Below, piece after piece: positions 1 through 13,712 of a stretch of 64,000 nucleotides of DNA. Source of the stretch: Drosophila miranda (taxonomy: Eukaryota > Arthropoda > Insecta > Diptera > Drosophilidae); NCBI RefSeq assembly GCF_003369915.1, contig NC_046674.1, forward strand, positions 4,340,001 to 4,404,000, written 5' to 3'. A program made the translations under genes and the position numbers. Numbering within the stretch: position 1 is the first letter of the stretch; each line of letters opens with the position of its first letter. Below the pieces are notes generated by a model that was given only the letters and a program-made list of their open reading frames with translations, had not been told where the DNA came from and made no database searches.

Positions 1-1530
1 GCCGGTCTGCATCATAAAATGCTTCAGCTAGATGTTCGACTCTCTTTTTCCTATAGAAATATCATGTTTGGATCTTTTGTGTTCTCAAAGATACTTTGAA
101 AGCTGCACAGATTAAAATCAAATTTCATTTAAAACAAAGACTCTCGCAAAATCTATGGTCTATCCAAGTATTTCCGACTCTTTCTTGCCAATAGTAATCT
201 TATGTTTTTCCAAGGAAAGTTTTGACTTTTGAAGAACCAGAAAAAAATAGATTAAAGTACTATAAAATCGTCAATGGGTATTTCATTGGTACTCATAATA
301 ATTCCTAGAGATATATTTTCAACAAAAATAGATTAGATACATGTATGGAGAATCCCATTTATACCAAACTTTTCCCAAACAAAAACTTGAAAAACCACAA
401 AGAAAAAATCCCAAAGCAAATATCATCATAAAATATATAATCGTCTAGGAAAAACCTATGCCCACAAAAGATAGGGCAATCTACTAACAAAAAAAAAAGA
501 ACAAAATCTGTTTTAAAACTTTGCAGAAAAAGTAAGAAGCGCAACAACAACAGCAGCAAAAAAAAGAAAGAAGGAAAGAAAGATAGAGGTAGAGGTAGAG
601 GTAGAGAGGTGGAGAGAAGAAGGAGTAAAGGAGAACGTTAAAAAGAATGACGATGAATGACGGGAAGCGCACAGCTTAGCAGAGCTCTTCTCTGCTCTGC
701 TCTCTGTGGATAATTGAGGATGTTATAATTGCCAATGAATGCCATGCCATGCCATGCCATGCGATGCGATGCGATGCCTGCCAGCCGGCTGGCTCCACCA
801 CTCGATCCTACTCCTCCTCCGAGTCTCCTTCTCCTTCTGGTGCTTTCAAGTCGAAAGTCAAGCACAGGAGAGAAGAAACCCTTTAGCTTCGCAGATCGAA
901 GCGGCAAAAGAAGTAGCCATCATCGATGGTTTGTTGTTGTCTTTCGAGAGGAAACAGTTGTCGTTGACGGGAAACAGGACATGTCAGCGCATAAATTGAA
1001 ATGAGTGTCGTCTTCGTTGTCCATCCCCCCCCCCACCACCATCCCCGGGACAATAATTGGAGCTTCAAGACGTTTTGCTTTAATTATGAAAGAATTTCAA
1101 AACGAATGAATTTTGCGTCGCAATTTCGTATCGGCGATGAGCTAATAATTATGTGCCACACAACAATTGCATCACGGAACACCACGGATCGGATCGGTCG
1201 GGTCGGAGACACAACAACACCTGTGTCAACAATGAAAGGCTTGCCACGCAAAAGGTAGCAAAGCCAAACAAACAGCCGTACGGCGGACGACGGACGACGG
1301 ACGACGGACGAGTGGTACGAGTACTTGACACGATTTTCAGAGGCCTCTCCGGACCCACACACACACAAAGGACTTTCATTGTGCGCTGATGGCGCGAGAG
1401 ATCTACATTGATGATCTCCAATCTCCCAATCCCAATCCCAGTTCCAATCACAATGGAACCTTTTGTGTGCTGTGCCAATATAGTTATAGATTGTGCGCTA
1501 GACATGCGCTAGGGACTATCAGTCACTTAC
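1..1530. other. eIF5B intron (incomplete at the window edge)
   Basis: No exon was found here. The stretch is AT-rich with small tandem repeats: an ATGCC/ATGCG run at 739-778 and a GGACGAC-type run at 1281-1311. It lies between exon 7 of eIF5B and the unseen next exon to the left, so it is read as intron on the minus strand. Confidence 0.7.
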
Positions 1531-1638
1531 CTCCTTGCTGGGCACACAAATCGGTGTTCCCACTTTGACAATGCCATTCTCCACCATAACGCCCATCACA
1601 ATGGGATCCCGGCTGTTGAATATGAATTGTGGCAGTAT
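1531..1638 (-). CDS. eIF5B: eIF5B exon 7 (domain IV start)
   Basis: This 108-nt exon encodes 36 residues beginning [20 protein letters not shown] and ending CVPSKE. The acceptor is AG at 1640-1639 and the donor GTAAGT is at 1530-1525. The run [15 protein letters not shown] is a hallmark of the eIF5B C-terminal beta-barrel. It is phase 0 at both ends. The next exon must lie left of the window, because the family continues with an FVDIG-type sequence that is absent here. Confidence 0.92.
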
Positions 1639-4600
1639 CTAAAAGATGCGAACAGAGAGAGAGAGAATTAGATCAATGACTGAAAGATACCGGATCATTT
1701 CTTAGGCCTAGGCACAACTAATAAGCGGCTACGATCTATAACGATGGGCGGCCGGCTCTTAACTACTTTTTAAATAATGTCTAATAATTATGGTGGCTAA
1801 GGCGATGCGATGGCCAGCACTGGCTCTGTCGATAGGATAGCATAACAATTTGATGCCATTCTTCAGAAGATCTATCAGATCTAAGAGCACCCTACAGTTT
1901 GTATGGTTTGTTTATTTTTCGGTAAAGTTCTTTATTATGGGAAAACTTTCAGCGATTTTTTCAGGAAGAACTAAGAAAACTACTATTTTTAATGGATTAA
2001 GGAATACAAATTAGGGCTTCAAAAGTTCTACGAAGATCCTGCAGCTACTTTTTGTGCGAAAACTTCTTAGCGATCAAAGAAAATCATGAGAGGTGCGTGT
2101 GAGAAGTGCGTAAGGCATTTGTGAGATCGAATCTTTTGGGCATCTTTTTCTAAAGTATCTCGTTTTATGGATTGTTTTTCTGAAGCATCTCTAGGGAAAT
2201 CATTTGGGAATACTTTTAGCCTACGACTCTTTCTTCAAAGAATCTTCAAGTTTCCTTTTCTAGTTGAGACTCATTTTTGTAGCGCTTTGTAGCTTCGTTG
2301 TGGCTGAACCCAGAGGAAAACCAGCGTACAAGAAAACCGCCGAAGAACAACTTAATTTCCGTTGCGTCAACTGTTGGGAGAAGAAGGCCTCAAATGGGAT
2401 GCCGCCTGCAGCAGCAGTAGAAACAGCAGCGCTACAGCCGACATAGAAAATGGTATCGAAACAGAGCCACAGTGGACTAGAAAAAGTGGCCCAAAGAACA
2501 CGTTTTCTCTCCAGCAATCAGACAGACGAACAGACGGACAGACAGACCCATTCCACCATGCACTGACTGGTGGCTGGCCAGCTCCTTAAGACTGAAGGCG
2601 AGTTAATAACTCAAACTAAAACAACGTCATTGTTATTACAAAAACAAGAAGAAGTCTCTGGGTCTCTGGGAGACGATGCCTCGGCTTGTCTAGAGGCTGG
2701 GTGCATAGGCTCCTCCTATATCTACCATCGTTCTAGTGGGATATTGTGGGGGAACAGCTGTGTGTTCGCTCTGTGTCCAATTACCAGCACAGTGGGAGCC
2801 AGAGCCCCATCTGGATGTGTGTCTGCGTGTGTGTGTGTGTGTGTGTGTGGGGATCTTGCATACGACCATAATCTAATGATTGCCTATAAATCAAATACGC
2901 TGTTAAAAAGCATTATTTGAGCAGGAAGTGTGGACGTGAGAGATGCAGGCGTCTGACTCTGGGCTCTGGGCTCTGGGCTCTGGGCACTGGTTGTGGATCG
3001 ACTAAGGCTTTAATCGCTTGTTGAGTGGTTCGCTTCTCTCTTGGCTGTGTTCTCATTCTGTTGGCCTGAAGCATCATTAGGTCACAGCTGGAGATACCCC
3101 AAGTCCAAGTCGCTTCGATTGCATTTTACACCTGTGCGCGGTGTGCGCGAGGTGCGGATGGGGGCAGGGCCAAAGGGGGGAAAAGCCCACATTAAAATAA
3201 TAATACCCATAATGACATCGGGAGTAGTACCTTCCTCTGGAGATCTCTCTCGATCGGTCCACTTACCCTTAGCTTGCATGGGAAGACGGCAATGGAACGA
3301 AACTCCTCGCGTTTCTTTTTCTTCAGTTTATCACGGTAGGCGGTGAATTTATCGAACAGATGATAGATAATGTCCGCTTGGAATATTTTCACGCCCAGCG
3401 ATTCGGCCATTTCATGGGCTTCGCGTTCAACTTTCACATCGAATGCCAAAATTGTTGCATATCTAAGGGCGTTACCGAAAAGCAAGAAGAGAACAAGAAA
3501 CAAAAAAACGTCATTTAAAACAATTAAAATTGTAATAATAATAAGTATAAGTATGAGTATAATGATAATGGGAAGGCAGTTTCCTGTCTCTCTGGAGTCC
3601 CTGGAGTCTGGCCTAATGATCCCCACCAGGAAGCGTTAATAATTGAAATCACAACAACGTCTTGTCCAAGAGAAGCGCGAAAGATACTCTCGTGTGTTGG
3701 CCATCCGTGGCGCAGCGTGCGCTTTCAATGACAGGAAATGGTTGGCATTTCGAGAATCGTATCGAAACCCTCTTTGGACAGCGGAAGGGTCCAACAGAAG
3801 GGGCACTAATGAGGGGCCACTTTTTGGGGTTCTTCGTGTCAGGGAAGGGGAGGGCAGGGGACAGACAGAATAAAAGGCTAATCGATCTATGAATTATGTT
3901 CAATTTTGGAGGAGAAACTTAATAAACGAAGCGGCGAATCATGGGAGGAGATCCCTGCCAGAAACAGAAACCCTTTTGCAGAACGGAAACAAATAACCAA
4001 TAAATGGCTTCATTCGAGAGCTAATTTTATGCATAAAAAGATCACATAAAAAGCATTTTATGGGGGATAAATACGAGCCCTGAATGGGAAGCAGGAGAGT
4101 GCGAGAGTGCGAGGGAGAGATATTTACGATCGTAAAATGCAAAATTTGATGGCTAAAAATTCCACACGCGTAAAAGTCATAAATAAAATGAAGAGCACCC
4201 ACCAAAGAACGAAAGACAAGTGAAGTGTATCTATAAGATATGCGGATACATTTCCTAAAAGCAAATATAATTCAACAGCGCGCCGCACGCATGCGCAGAA
4301 AGGGCCCGTTGCCGGAAATGTGCCCCAAACGGAAATGCTGGGCGTACAGATACAAGATACAAATGTATCCACACACACACAAAGTGCTGGTAAACATTTC
4401 TATTATGCTGCCTTGGCCATTTTTCGTTTTTCATTCGTTTTTCGCGCATGTGACAGCGTAATTTGAGTGGGCCGTTAATGTATCTGCATCTCGGCAACGC
4501 CATCTGTAGTTTGTAAATGTATCTGAGCATCTGTTAGGCCCCGCTTTTGTTGCTGCCAAGCAGAGCACGAAAATAGTTTCAGTTGGCCGGCAAAATGCAA

Positions 4601-7600
4601 TTGGAAACTTGTCAGCCAAGGCGTGAAAGGTGGAGAGAGATAGAGGTTTCAAGAAAGATACAGCTACAGATACAAGAGGGGTGCTCCAAGAGAGATACAG
4701 ATACAGGAGGGGGCTAACGGGAGAGATACAGATACCGGTGAGATTTCAAGAGCTATATATACAAGAAATGGAGATAAAGGAAGGCTTTTCAGAGTTAAAG
4801 ATACACCAAGAATTTGAAGGAAATAAAGATATCGCAGCAGGTTCTAAGGACTCAGATACACGCGGGCTTTTCATAGGAGGCCTTTCTAGGAAGATACAGA
4901 TATAGCAAAAGATACCGATACAGAAGTGAGGGGAGCCAATATACATATAAGTGGCATCTTGGTCTACTATTTGGCACCACTTAACGTCCAGAGACGAGTG
5001 CAGCGCGAGACGCTAATGAGACAAAGCTGCCGGCTGGCAAATGTTGTCTAAAGGTTTCGCTCTCTATAATAAATCATGAGCATCGCTTAGCACACTGCAA
5101 ACTGCCCACTGCCCACTCCTTCTCTCTCTCTCTCTATCTTTTGGTGTAAAGTGCATTTTGTGATTGCCGCTAAATGAATCACTTAACCCGGACCCATCCC
5201 ATGCACCATACACCATACACCATACACCATACTCCTTTCTTGGCGGCTATATCACAAACACAATCTTCAAAGATCCGCTTATAATCGTGGTGGCTGGTGG
5301 CTGATGGCTGGTGGGGGCGCAGAGAGCGGATGGTGTGTGTTAATGAAGTTAAGCGGCAATAAAATTGCATTGTTCATTGTCGTATATCAAAAAGTCGTTT
5401 ATTCCAGTCGCAGTATCTGCTGTGTCTCTCGCTCCCTCTCTCTCTCTCTCTGGACCTCTTGCTGTTTTTAAGTGTTCGATTATAAGGCGGCATAGTGCCC
5501 ATACAATGTAGTCGAAAAGGAGGGAGAGGTGTGTGTTGTGTGGTGTGATTGAATGTGTTGTAAATGGCTTAAAGGTGGGGCATGCCTTGGCTCTGGGGAA
5601 GGTCTTTGTGGGACACGTTTCAAAGAGGAAGTTCTTGGGGAAAACGTAATAAATAGAGTTGGCATATCAATGGATATAAGATATACAAAATGTACATCGT
5701 TTTGCCTGAAAAAACACTGAGTGGCATCCCGTTTTGAAGTTGCCAGATCAATGGATGTTAAAGAGTTGCCAGATAGTCATGGCTTTTACAAAATATAGCT
5801 TCTTCTTTTGCTCAAAGATCAATTGGTCATCACATTTCTTCGCTTTTTCCTCATAGAACTAACCGAATCAACATTTACGGACAGAATTTTTGGTTGTTGT
5901 TGCGATATGCCTGAATAAAAATGTCAATAAACTGCCCAGAAATAAGTGGAATCGAATTCGAAGGGTCGTCAGACCCCACTTGGCTCTCCTTCCTTTCGAT
6001 TCATCGCATATTTCCACATGCCATGCCCCATTCATAGAAATAACCCATAGATCAAATCAATTTCCACACATGGCATACAATTTCAATGCACTCGACAGCA
6101 TTTCTTTTTCTCTTTCTGTTATATTTTTTTTTTTTTTTTTTGGTGAGGAAGTTCAATAAACCCACGCGACGTGAATTCGATAGGGCCAGTTTTTCCTACA
6201 ACGAGTCCCCACCCCCCTAGGGAGGGCCTGACTGATTTTCCGCATTCAGCGAATTCCAGAGAATTCTGATAGCCATACAAATGTTTTGTGTTGTGTGACA
6301 CATTGTCAACGAATGGGAAAAGAATGGAATTAGAATCGATATATGGATGGGTCGCTGGGGGGATGGCGTTTACTCACTGTGCTTCGTGCTCCAACATCGT
6401 AGAGGCTTTCATCACATCACGTTTGACCACGGGACCAATGCGTATGGCAGAGTACTGGAAAAGATACAGATAATACATATAGTAGACACGAGTTAAGATC
6501 TATGTTTAAGAGCTGTACGAAAACAACATTTTTTTTTTTTTGGCCCAAAACCATCTGACCCAAAGAGACGTTTTTTTTTTTGGCTATTTTTAGACACATG
6601 GCCATAAAAAAAATAAAAAAAGGAAAATCTAAACTAAACAAGCGGCACGAAAAACTAAAGTGAAACATTTTCTCAAATGGCCCAAAGCGGGCAGACATCT
6701 AGAGAGACAGAGACAGACCGAGATACATACACACATACACATGTACTATATGTAATATATGTGTGTGTGTGTAGACATACAGACCTCCACCGAGCAGAGC
6801 GACAGGCCATTCGACGAGTTCATTCACATCTCGTCGAAGATGTTCAATTTTTATTTTGTATTTATTTTTGTTGTTCGTCGCCAGATGATTACAAATGATC
6901 ATTGATAAAAATAACAGCAGAAGCAGCAGCAGCAGCAGCAGCCAGAGATTCTGTCTGACATGAATGAATGAATGAATGAATGGATGGTTGAACGCATGCT
7001 TGGCGGATGGTGCCACAGGGCAGGGCTTCAATGAGTGGGGCAAATGGAATTTGCTTTCGATAGCGACTTAATTGCGCCACCGGATATGCACGCGCCACTG
7101 ATAAGGCGGTCGGTCGGTCGGTCGGTCGGTCGGTCGGTCGACCGGTCCGATGGACTACAGTGCCACAATCCATCCACTTGCCCAAACATTAATTGGAATG
7201 TGCAACTCGTTTTTGTCTCTGCATCTCTTGGGCGTGTGCCTTGCATTTAAATGTCAGTTTAACGCGTAAATAAATTACAAATCTGATCCAAATAAGCCTC
7301 TAAGAAAGGGGCGTTTCAGTCTGTGGCCAGACTGTCAGCGTTGCCACCTTTTTGAGGGCTCTTTTTGTTAATCATCCTCTTAAATATTGTCTCTATAACT
7401 AATCCCATTATTTAAGGTAGAAATAACTTTAAAAGACCCTCTGGGAATGGTTGCTGGACTGTTTTTATGGCAGGGTTGCCACTATATTTATTCCTATTTT
7501 TTTTGCTATTTAATTACTTATATTAATCGATGGAACATCGTAGCAGAATATCATTAAAATAAAAGAGTTGTCACTGCTCCTGTTACTGTGCCTCTGCCCG

Positions 7601-10600
7601 GCAGGGTTGCCACTACTCTTTCTGTGATTGCCTTTGGCCCCGCTGGCCTCATTGCTCTTTTCTCTGTCTCCATCTTACGCTTCGAGTTTCAATTGTAAAT
7701 TGAATTCAATTACAGCCTAAGCCATTCAGGAAAATTTCATTCATTACCCAGAACCGCTGCTCCACTGCTGTTATAAAAGAAATGTGTGTGTGTGTGTGTG
7801 TGTGTGTAACTAACGGAAAAGCAAATAAAAATAAACTAAAAGCGAGTGAGAGAGTGAGCTGAGGTAGGGGGACGGGGATGGGGGGTTGGGGGGTAAAAAG
7901 AGTTTTGCAATCAACAAAACAATGAATGAAATCGGAAGTTTATTGTGTTGAATGCACAATTGTGGGGCAACAGCGCGACACAAAAGAGAGGCGGCACAGC
8001 AACAAAAATACGCAGTAATTGTAGAGTCGAGAGCCTCGATTTCCTTGTAAAACGGTCAAACGGAAGTGATAGCAAAATGCCCAGCCCCAACCCCTTACGG
8101 TGTTGCTTGGGGAGCGACCCAATAGAGAGGAAGAGAGAGTGCCAGAGGCAGGGGGAGGCAATCCACGTGGCACAGCTCCGTAAACAATTTCCAAGCTTCA
8201 GATATCGTTTCGCACAAAACAATCAAATCGTGCGCATGACATGGCTGACACGGCAGTGGCAGCATCGCCACCAGCAGAAGCCCCAGAGAAATTCGAGAAA
8301 AACTAGAGAGAAGCCAAAGCGGTTCATATATCGTTTCACTACACTCTCAAAGAAGGTGTTTCCACATGTATTTGAGGATGATTGATATGCGTAACTGTAA
8401 CCAACCGAGGGGCACTGCTGCACATTCTACACCGCCTAGAAGTGTACACCATATTCGGTTTTATCTGCCATTTGATGCAGTTTTGTGGTCGCAGAAAAAG
8501 GTAAAAGGTTGCCATCTCCGGCATGGATGCTTTCACTGGCAACCGATGCTGCCGCCGCTGACGTCAAGTCGGATCTACATGCCACTTAATGCTATCGATG
8601 GCACCGAAAAGAACCAAAGATTTAAGTACAGGTACAGCCCAGTGACGGGCTATAGCCCGTCAAATGATGCAAATTTTGTTTGATGGAAAACAAGAAAATT
8701 AATAGCTCCGCCCGTGTCTCTGTCTGTGTCTGCGGTCGTGTCCGGTTTACGTCACTTTTTCGCTGAGGCGGACAGCTAATTAATGACAGAAGAGAAGAGA
8801 GAACCTTTCCTGAGGGGGGGAATGGGGGGGGGAAAAATTACGCTCAAATTCAAGAAAAATGCTGCACGTTCCGTATAAACTTCCGTTTCGGCAAACTACT
8901 CGTACATAAATATCTATTTTTTTGGTTGGGTTTTTTCGGATCTGAATCCACGGCAGAGAGAGCACAGAGCACGGAGCACAGAGCAACTTCCTTCAACTGT
9001 CGTCGTGTTGGGCATTTGATTTCATTGAAAATGCGGCCGCTACGTGTTTATGAATGAAAATTAAGCAATAAGCTCTTGAGTGTGGACTGTGTGCCAGTCT
9101 GCCACTGAGTAGTATCTGTGTTTTTGTAATCGTATCTCTGTGTGTGTGTGTGTGTGTGTGTATGTGTGTGTGTGTGGCAGGAAGAATTGCTTCCGTTGTT
9201 GGTTTTGTTTTCGTCTTTCATTTTTACATTCATTCATTTACTCATTCACTTCGGATTCAGGGCCCATCCCGCCTTGGGCTCATTCATTCATTCGTTCATT
9301 CATTGTTCTTTTTTTTTCCACTCTTCCTCCTTATTTTCCCTTTATTCTCTCTCTTGGTCTTATGTTGTTGTTGTGCCCTTTTCAGAGGGCATTGCGATTT
9401 TGAACAGATGTTTGCCATGCAACGAAGGAAGTACTTCCGATTCTCTTGAGTGTATGCACACATACATATGTACACTTGTATGTATGTATGTATCGATTCT
9501 GGATAAAGCGAAATTCTTTCATCATTTTCTATTTAAACAAGTCCCTGAAGACCGGTCTTCTGTTTACAGGCCTTTGACCCATATTTATCGAACATTATCG
9601 ACTGCTATCGATCATTTATCGAGCCATATTAATAGTTTATTATCATAATCAATAACTAATCGACAATTTATGATAAAAACCCATGAATAACGGACCGTTC
9701 TCGAACATCAACGATTATTTATCATCATTATCTATAGCTATCGCTATTTTATTACCATTATCGATCATTTCCAATGATACTCTAAAATCGATCGACCTTT
9801 TCGTTGATATCTGCTAAGGGAAATAAATTTGTCGCCTAAGAACTAATGACCTCAAAGCAATACAACATCTTTCTGGGTTTCAGGGTATCCAAAGGTGTGT
9901 GTTTCCACAGAACTGATTTTCATTGTTGTTTTTGGCAACTACGTCGCATTAATGAAAACATTGGCATTGTCCGCTTCCTCTTCGGCGTCTTATTTTTTTT
10001 GGTTTTTGGTCTCTGTTTCTGGGGTTCTTTCCTCACTTCCTTCCTTTCCCCACATTTCGCTTTAATGCCTCGTCTCTAGTACTACGAAACACGCCAAATG
10101 GGAAACATGGGAAGCAGAAAAGCTGAGGCACCGGCGAAAGAGTGCCGCGCGGCAACAAAAACTAAATTCATTCATGAAATTCAGCCGAAACGCAACCGAA
10201 AAGCCATGGAAGGGGCCAGAGCTGGGGTAGGGAGCACCCAACAATGGGAATGGACAACAACATTTTGGGGGGAGGGACGGGGGCTCTGAGGCGAGTGGAG
10301 GATTCATGAATGAATGTACCGTCACGCTCTGCTCGATTCACTCCAGTGTTTTTATGCTTTCAATATTTCTCAAGATGTTTGCCTACGATTCTTACTGGTT
10401 TTTTTTGCTCGTTCTCTGCTCAACAATTGCGTAGGAAAACTGACCGATATGGCTAATTATTTCAAGCACTGCTTGGTGCTGCTTCTTCAATGTTTTTGGG
10501 GCGAGTAGTGGGCGAGGCGAGGCGAGGCGAGTTTAGCATGCCACAACTGAGCGGCAACTCAAACAGAGACGCGACACATCAAGTCGCTGAGCATGACGAG

Positions 10601-13600
10601 AGCTCTGTTTGCGAAACTTTCTGTTGTTTGCTTTTAATTAAAATGCATGTGGGAATCAAATTACGTCGTCGTGTCTATGTATGTGGCCTGCCACCTGCCC
10701 ACCACGTAGCCCACCTACCAAAAAAAAACCCGCACTCGCACTGCGAGAATGTGGCACACAATTATGGCAGCCACAGCCACAGCCACAGCAGCAGCACAAT
10801 GAATGCCATGCCTGCTCCATGGAAATAGTTGATGGCTACATAATTACATTTTCGCCCAAATGCAGCAGCACTAGCACTAGCACTAGCATCTGGTTGCATG
10901 CCCCACTCTCAGGCGGCAGGTCGAAAGGTTGCAAAGCGATGGAGAGGCATCAGGCAGAAGACTAGCCACTTTTGAAGTCTAGCAACCTTTCGAGTGCTCA
11001 ATTTGTTCATTCATAAGAAAAGTAGAAAAAAGCAACAAAAAACAGAGAAAGAAGTAAGAAAGGTACAGGTTGGATTTCGACTAGGGAATACCCAGTAGTC
11101 TACTAGATTCTTTCGGGGATAATTATCCGAACCAGAGGATATGCTGTAGATAATTAGAGAGCCCGCCCAATCATAAAAATTGCTGTTCCATTCCATATTC
11201 TGGCTTTAAAATGAGATAATAGATGGATATATCTATTATGTACTCAAAAAATTCTAAGATTTATGGATAACCACTGATTAGGTTCGATTCCTTCTGATCA
11301 AGCATGCCCTGCATGCTCTTGCCCCAAGACTTTCCACGAGGTACATTAAGAGTTGCGGAAGAAAGTGCAGGTACAATTTCAGTGCATGTGTGGATGGATG
11401 TTGCATTGCAAAATGTATGAATGAACATGAACCCATGCCGCCACGTTGCGGGTGTACGAACGACAAATGCAGGCACAGCAACAGCAACAGCCACAGCCAC
11501 AGCCACAGAAAACTGCAATTGCAATTGCAATTGCAACTGCAGTTGTTGTATAAGCAAAAAAAAAAAAAGGTGAAGAGGCGGAGGGGCGGAGGGGCGAAAG
11601 TGGGGCGGAGTGGCATCATTCGAGTGAGTGAGAGGTGCACCAACTCTTTTTTATGAATGGCAAGGCACAACTGCAACAACTGCAACAACAGCCATCAGGT
11701 TGTGGCAGCAACCACCGCTATATTTGGTCGTTGACGGCTACGAGGTGCAAATGTTAATGAAGCCAACGCAACAGCAATAGCGACGGCAAAAGAAATTGCA
11801 GGCCAAATGAATAACGGGGTTTGAAAATGTGGGTAGAAGAGAGGGTCAGGGGGGGGGGGGGGGGGTCGACACCGCGAGTAGCAGGCTCATTCATGCTGTC
11901 TTTTGGTTTGGTTTTTTCCGGCAGGCGATCATAAAAATGTGCAACCAACGGACCATAAATCTAGCGAAAACATTTTCCATGACGTAACGCCCGTGGAATG
12001 CATGTAGCTGTCAGGCGGCATGCAAACAAATCGATAGACAAATCGTATGTTTTATCGGTATGCAAGTCTTCACAGCAGAGCCAGAGAAGGGTAGGAAGTG
12101 GCTTCGGAATCTCCCTTCGGAAAGAGCAGAACGCGTGGAGGGAAGTGCTTCTACCAGATGGTACTGTGGAAGGTGGGTGGGTCTCCATGGGAGAACATCC
12201 TCAATGCTGCCCAAAACGTTGTACGCTTCATGCTTGATTGAGTCTTACGCCTCATCTCATTCCAGCTCTCGTCGTACATCGTTTCATTGAGTATTTTGTT
12301 GCGTTCAATTAATTGTCAATAAACCCAGCAACAAGAAACCCGAAAAGAGAAAAAAAACATTCGACAATAAATTGTATGGAAAACAAATCAATTACAAAAT
12401 TGTGTTGGCAGCTCTTTCGCTCTCCTTTTAATTGCGTCCCACATTTTGAGCGGCTTTTATGGAAGTTATTGCCGCTAGCTGTTGTTGTTGTTTTGTTGTT
12501 TCATTCATTCACTCATTCATTCATTCATTCATTTGGTAGACAGCAACACAAACAGAAAGATAGACATATGCTCGTACAATAATTCATTTCATTGATCAAA
12601 TAAACATTTTGCTACACATTTCGATAAATTAAACACGAAAACAGCCTCCATGCCCCTGACAGCGGCAGGGCGTAACTGTGGGGCAGAAGGAGAACTGATC
12701 GATGCTGCGTTTTTCATTCATAAAAATTGATTGCACTTGTTGTGGGGGCCATGTGGTGCGGCAAACTACTGTTCATCCGCCGCCGATATTTCGGTATTTG
12801 TTGTACAAGAGATAAATTCATTTCATTTTGAGGGCAGTACAGGGTAGGGTAGGGCAGGGCAGGGCAGGGCAGGGCAGGGCAGAGCAGAGCAGTGCAGGGC
12901 AGGGCCCTTCCTCCCATTATTTCCTAACTCTATTCCTATTCCTAACTTTATTTGTTCTTAGCAACAATCAGCACTTTCGGATGAGCGGAATATTTAATAT
13001 CTGCGTTTTAATGAGTGCTCCGGGGCAACTCCATTGCACCACAGATCATGCGTATGAATGTGAATACGAATACGAATGTCAATTAAATGCAGGAGGATTG
13101 CATCCCCAAAATGGAATGACGGCGGCAACCTGCGACGTGTCAGAAATTAATGGGCTATACAAAAACATTTGTGTTGTGTGTGTTTGTGTGTGTCGGTGTC
13201 TGCCCAACCACTCAAATGACAATTTCCGGCCGTCAGTTTTGGGCAGTGCCAATAAATTGGCAGCCCTGCTCGTATTTCAACAGCCACGCAGCAGCAGCCA
13301 CAGCCACAGCAGCAGCAGCAGAGTAGCGACAAACAAATGACAAGAGAGAGAAAAAAAAAAAATGAAAAAAAATACCAAAATCAGTGTATGGCGACCATGT
13401 GGGTGCCCCCCTAGAAAAATGACTCTAGGCAGAGCGATAACTATAAAATTTTATGGCATTTTACATAGCATTAGCCGATCCAAAAAAAGAGTCTGCTGTG
13501 TGTGTGTGAATGTTGTTAGCCAGTTACTAAATTTGGCTTAAATGAAGGCGAAACTTGTTACGTAGCCGGCCGGTGGTCGGCCCACATGGTCAGGCATCGC

Positions 13601-13681
13601 AATCAGGCATCAAGGCATCAGAGACTCAAATCATGAATGAATAGCCACCAGTCAACAGAGCAGTCTGTTCGTTTTGTCAGT

Positions 13682-13712
<31 letters not shown>

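Noticed and set aside
7945-8385. A 146-codon open frame on the plus strand
   Set aside because: No recognisable domain, biased composition, inside a long intron; length is within chance for this much sequence.
9142-9648. A 168-codon open frame on the plus strand
   Set aside because: It begins in a TG microsatellite and continues in pyrimidine-rich sequence; no family resemblance and no splice or start support.
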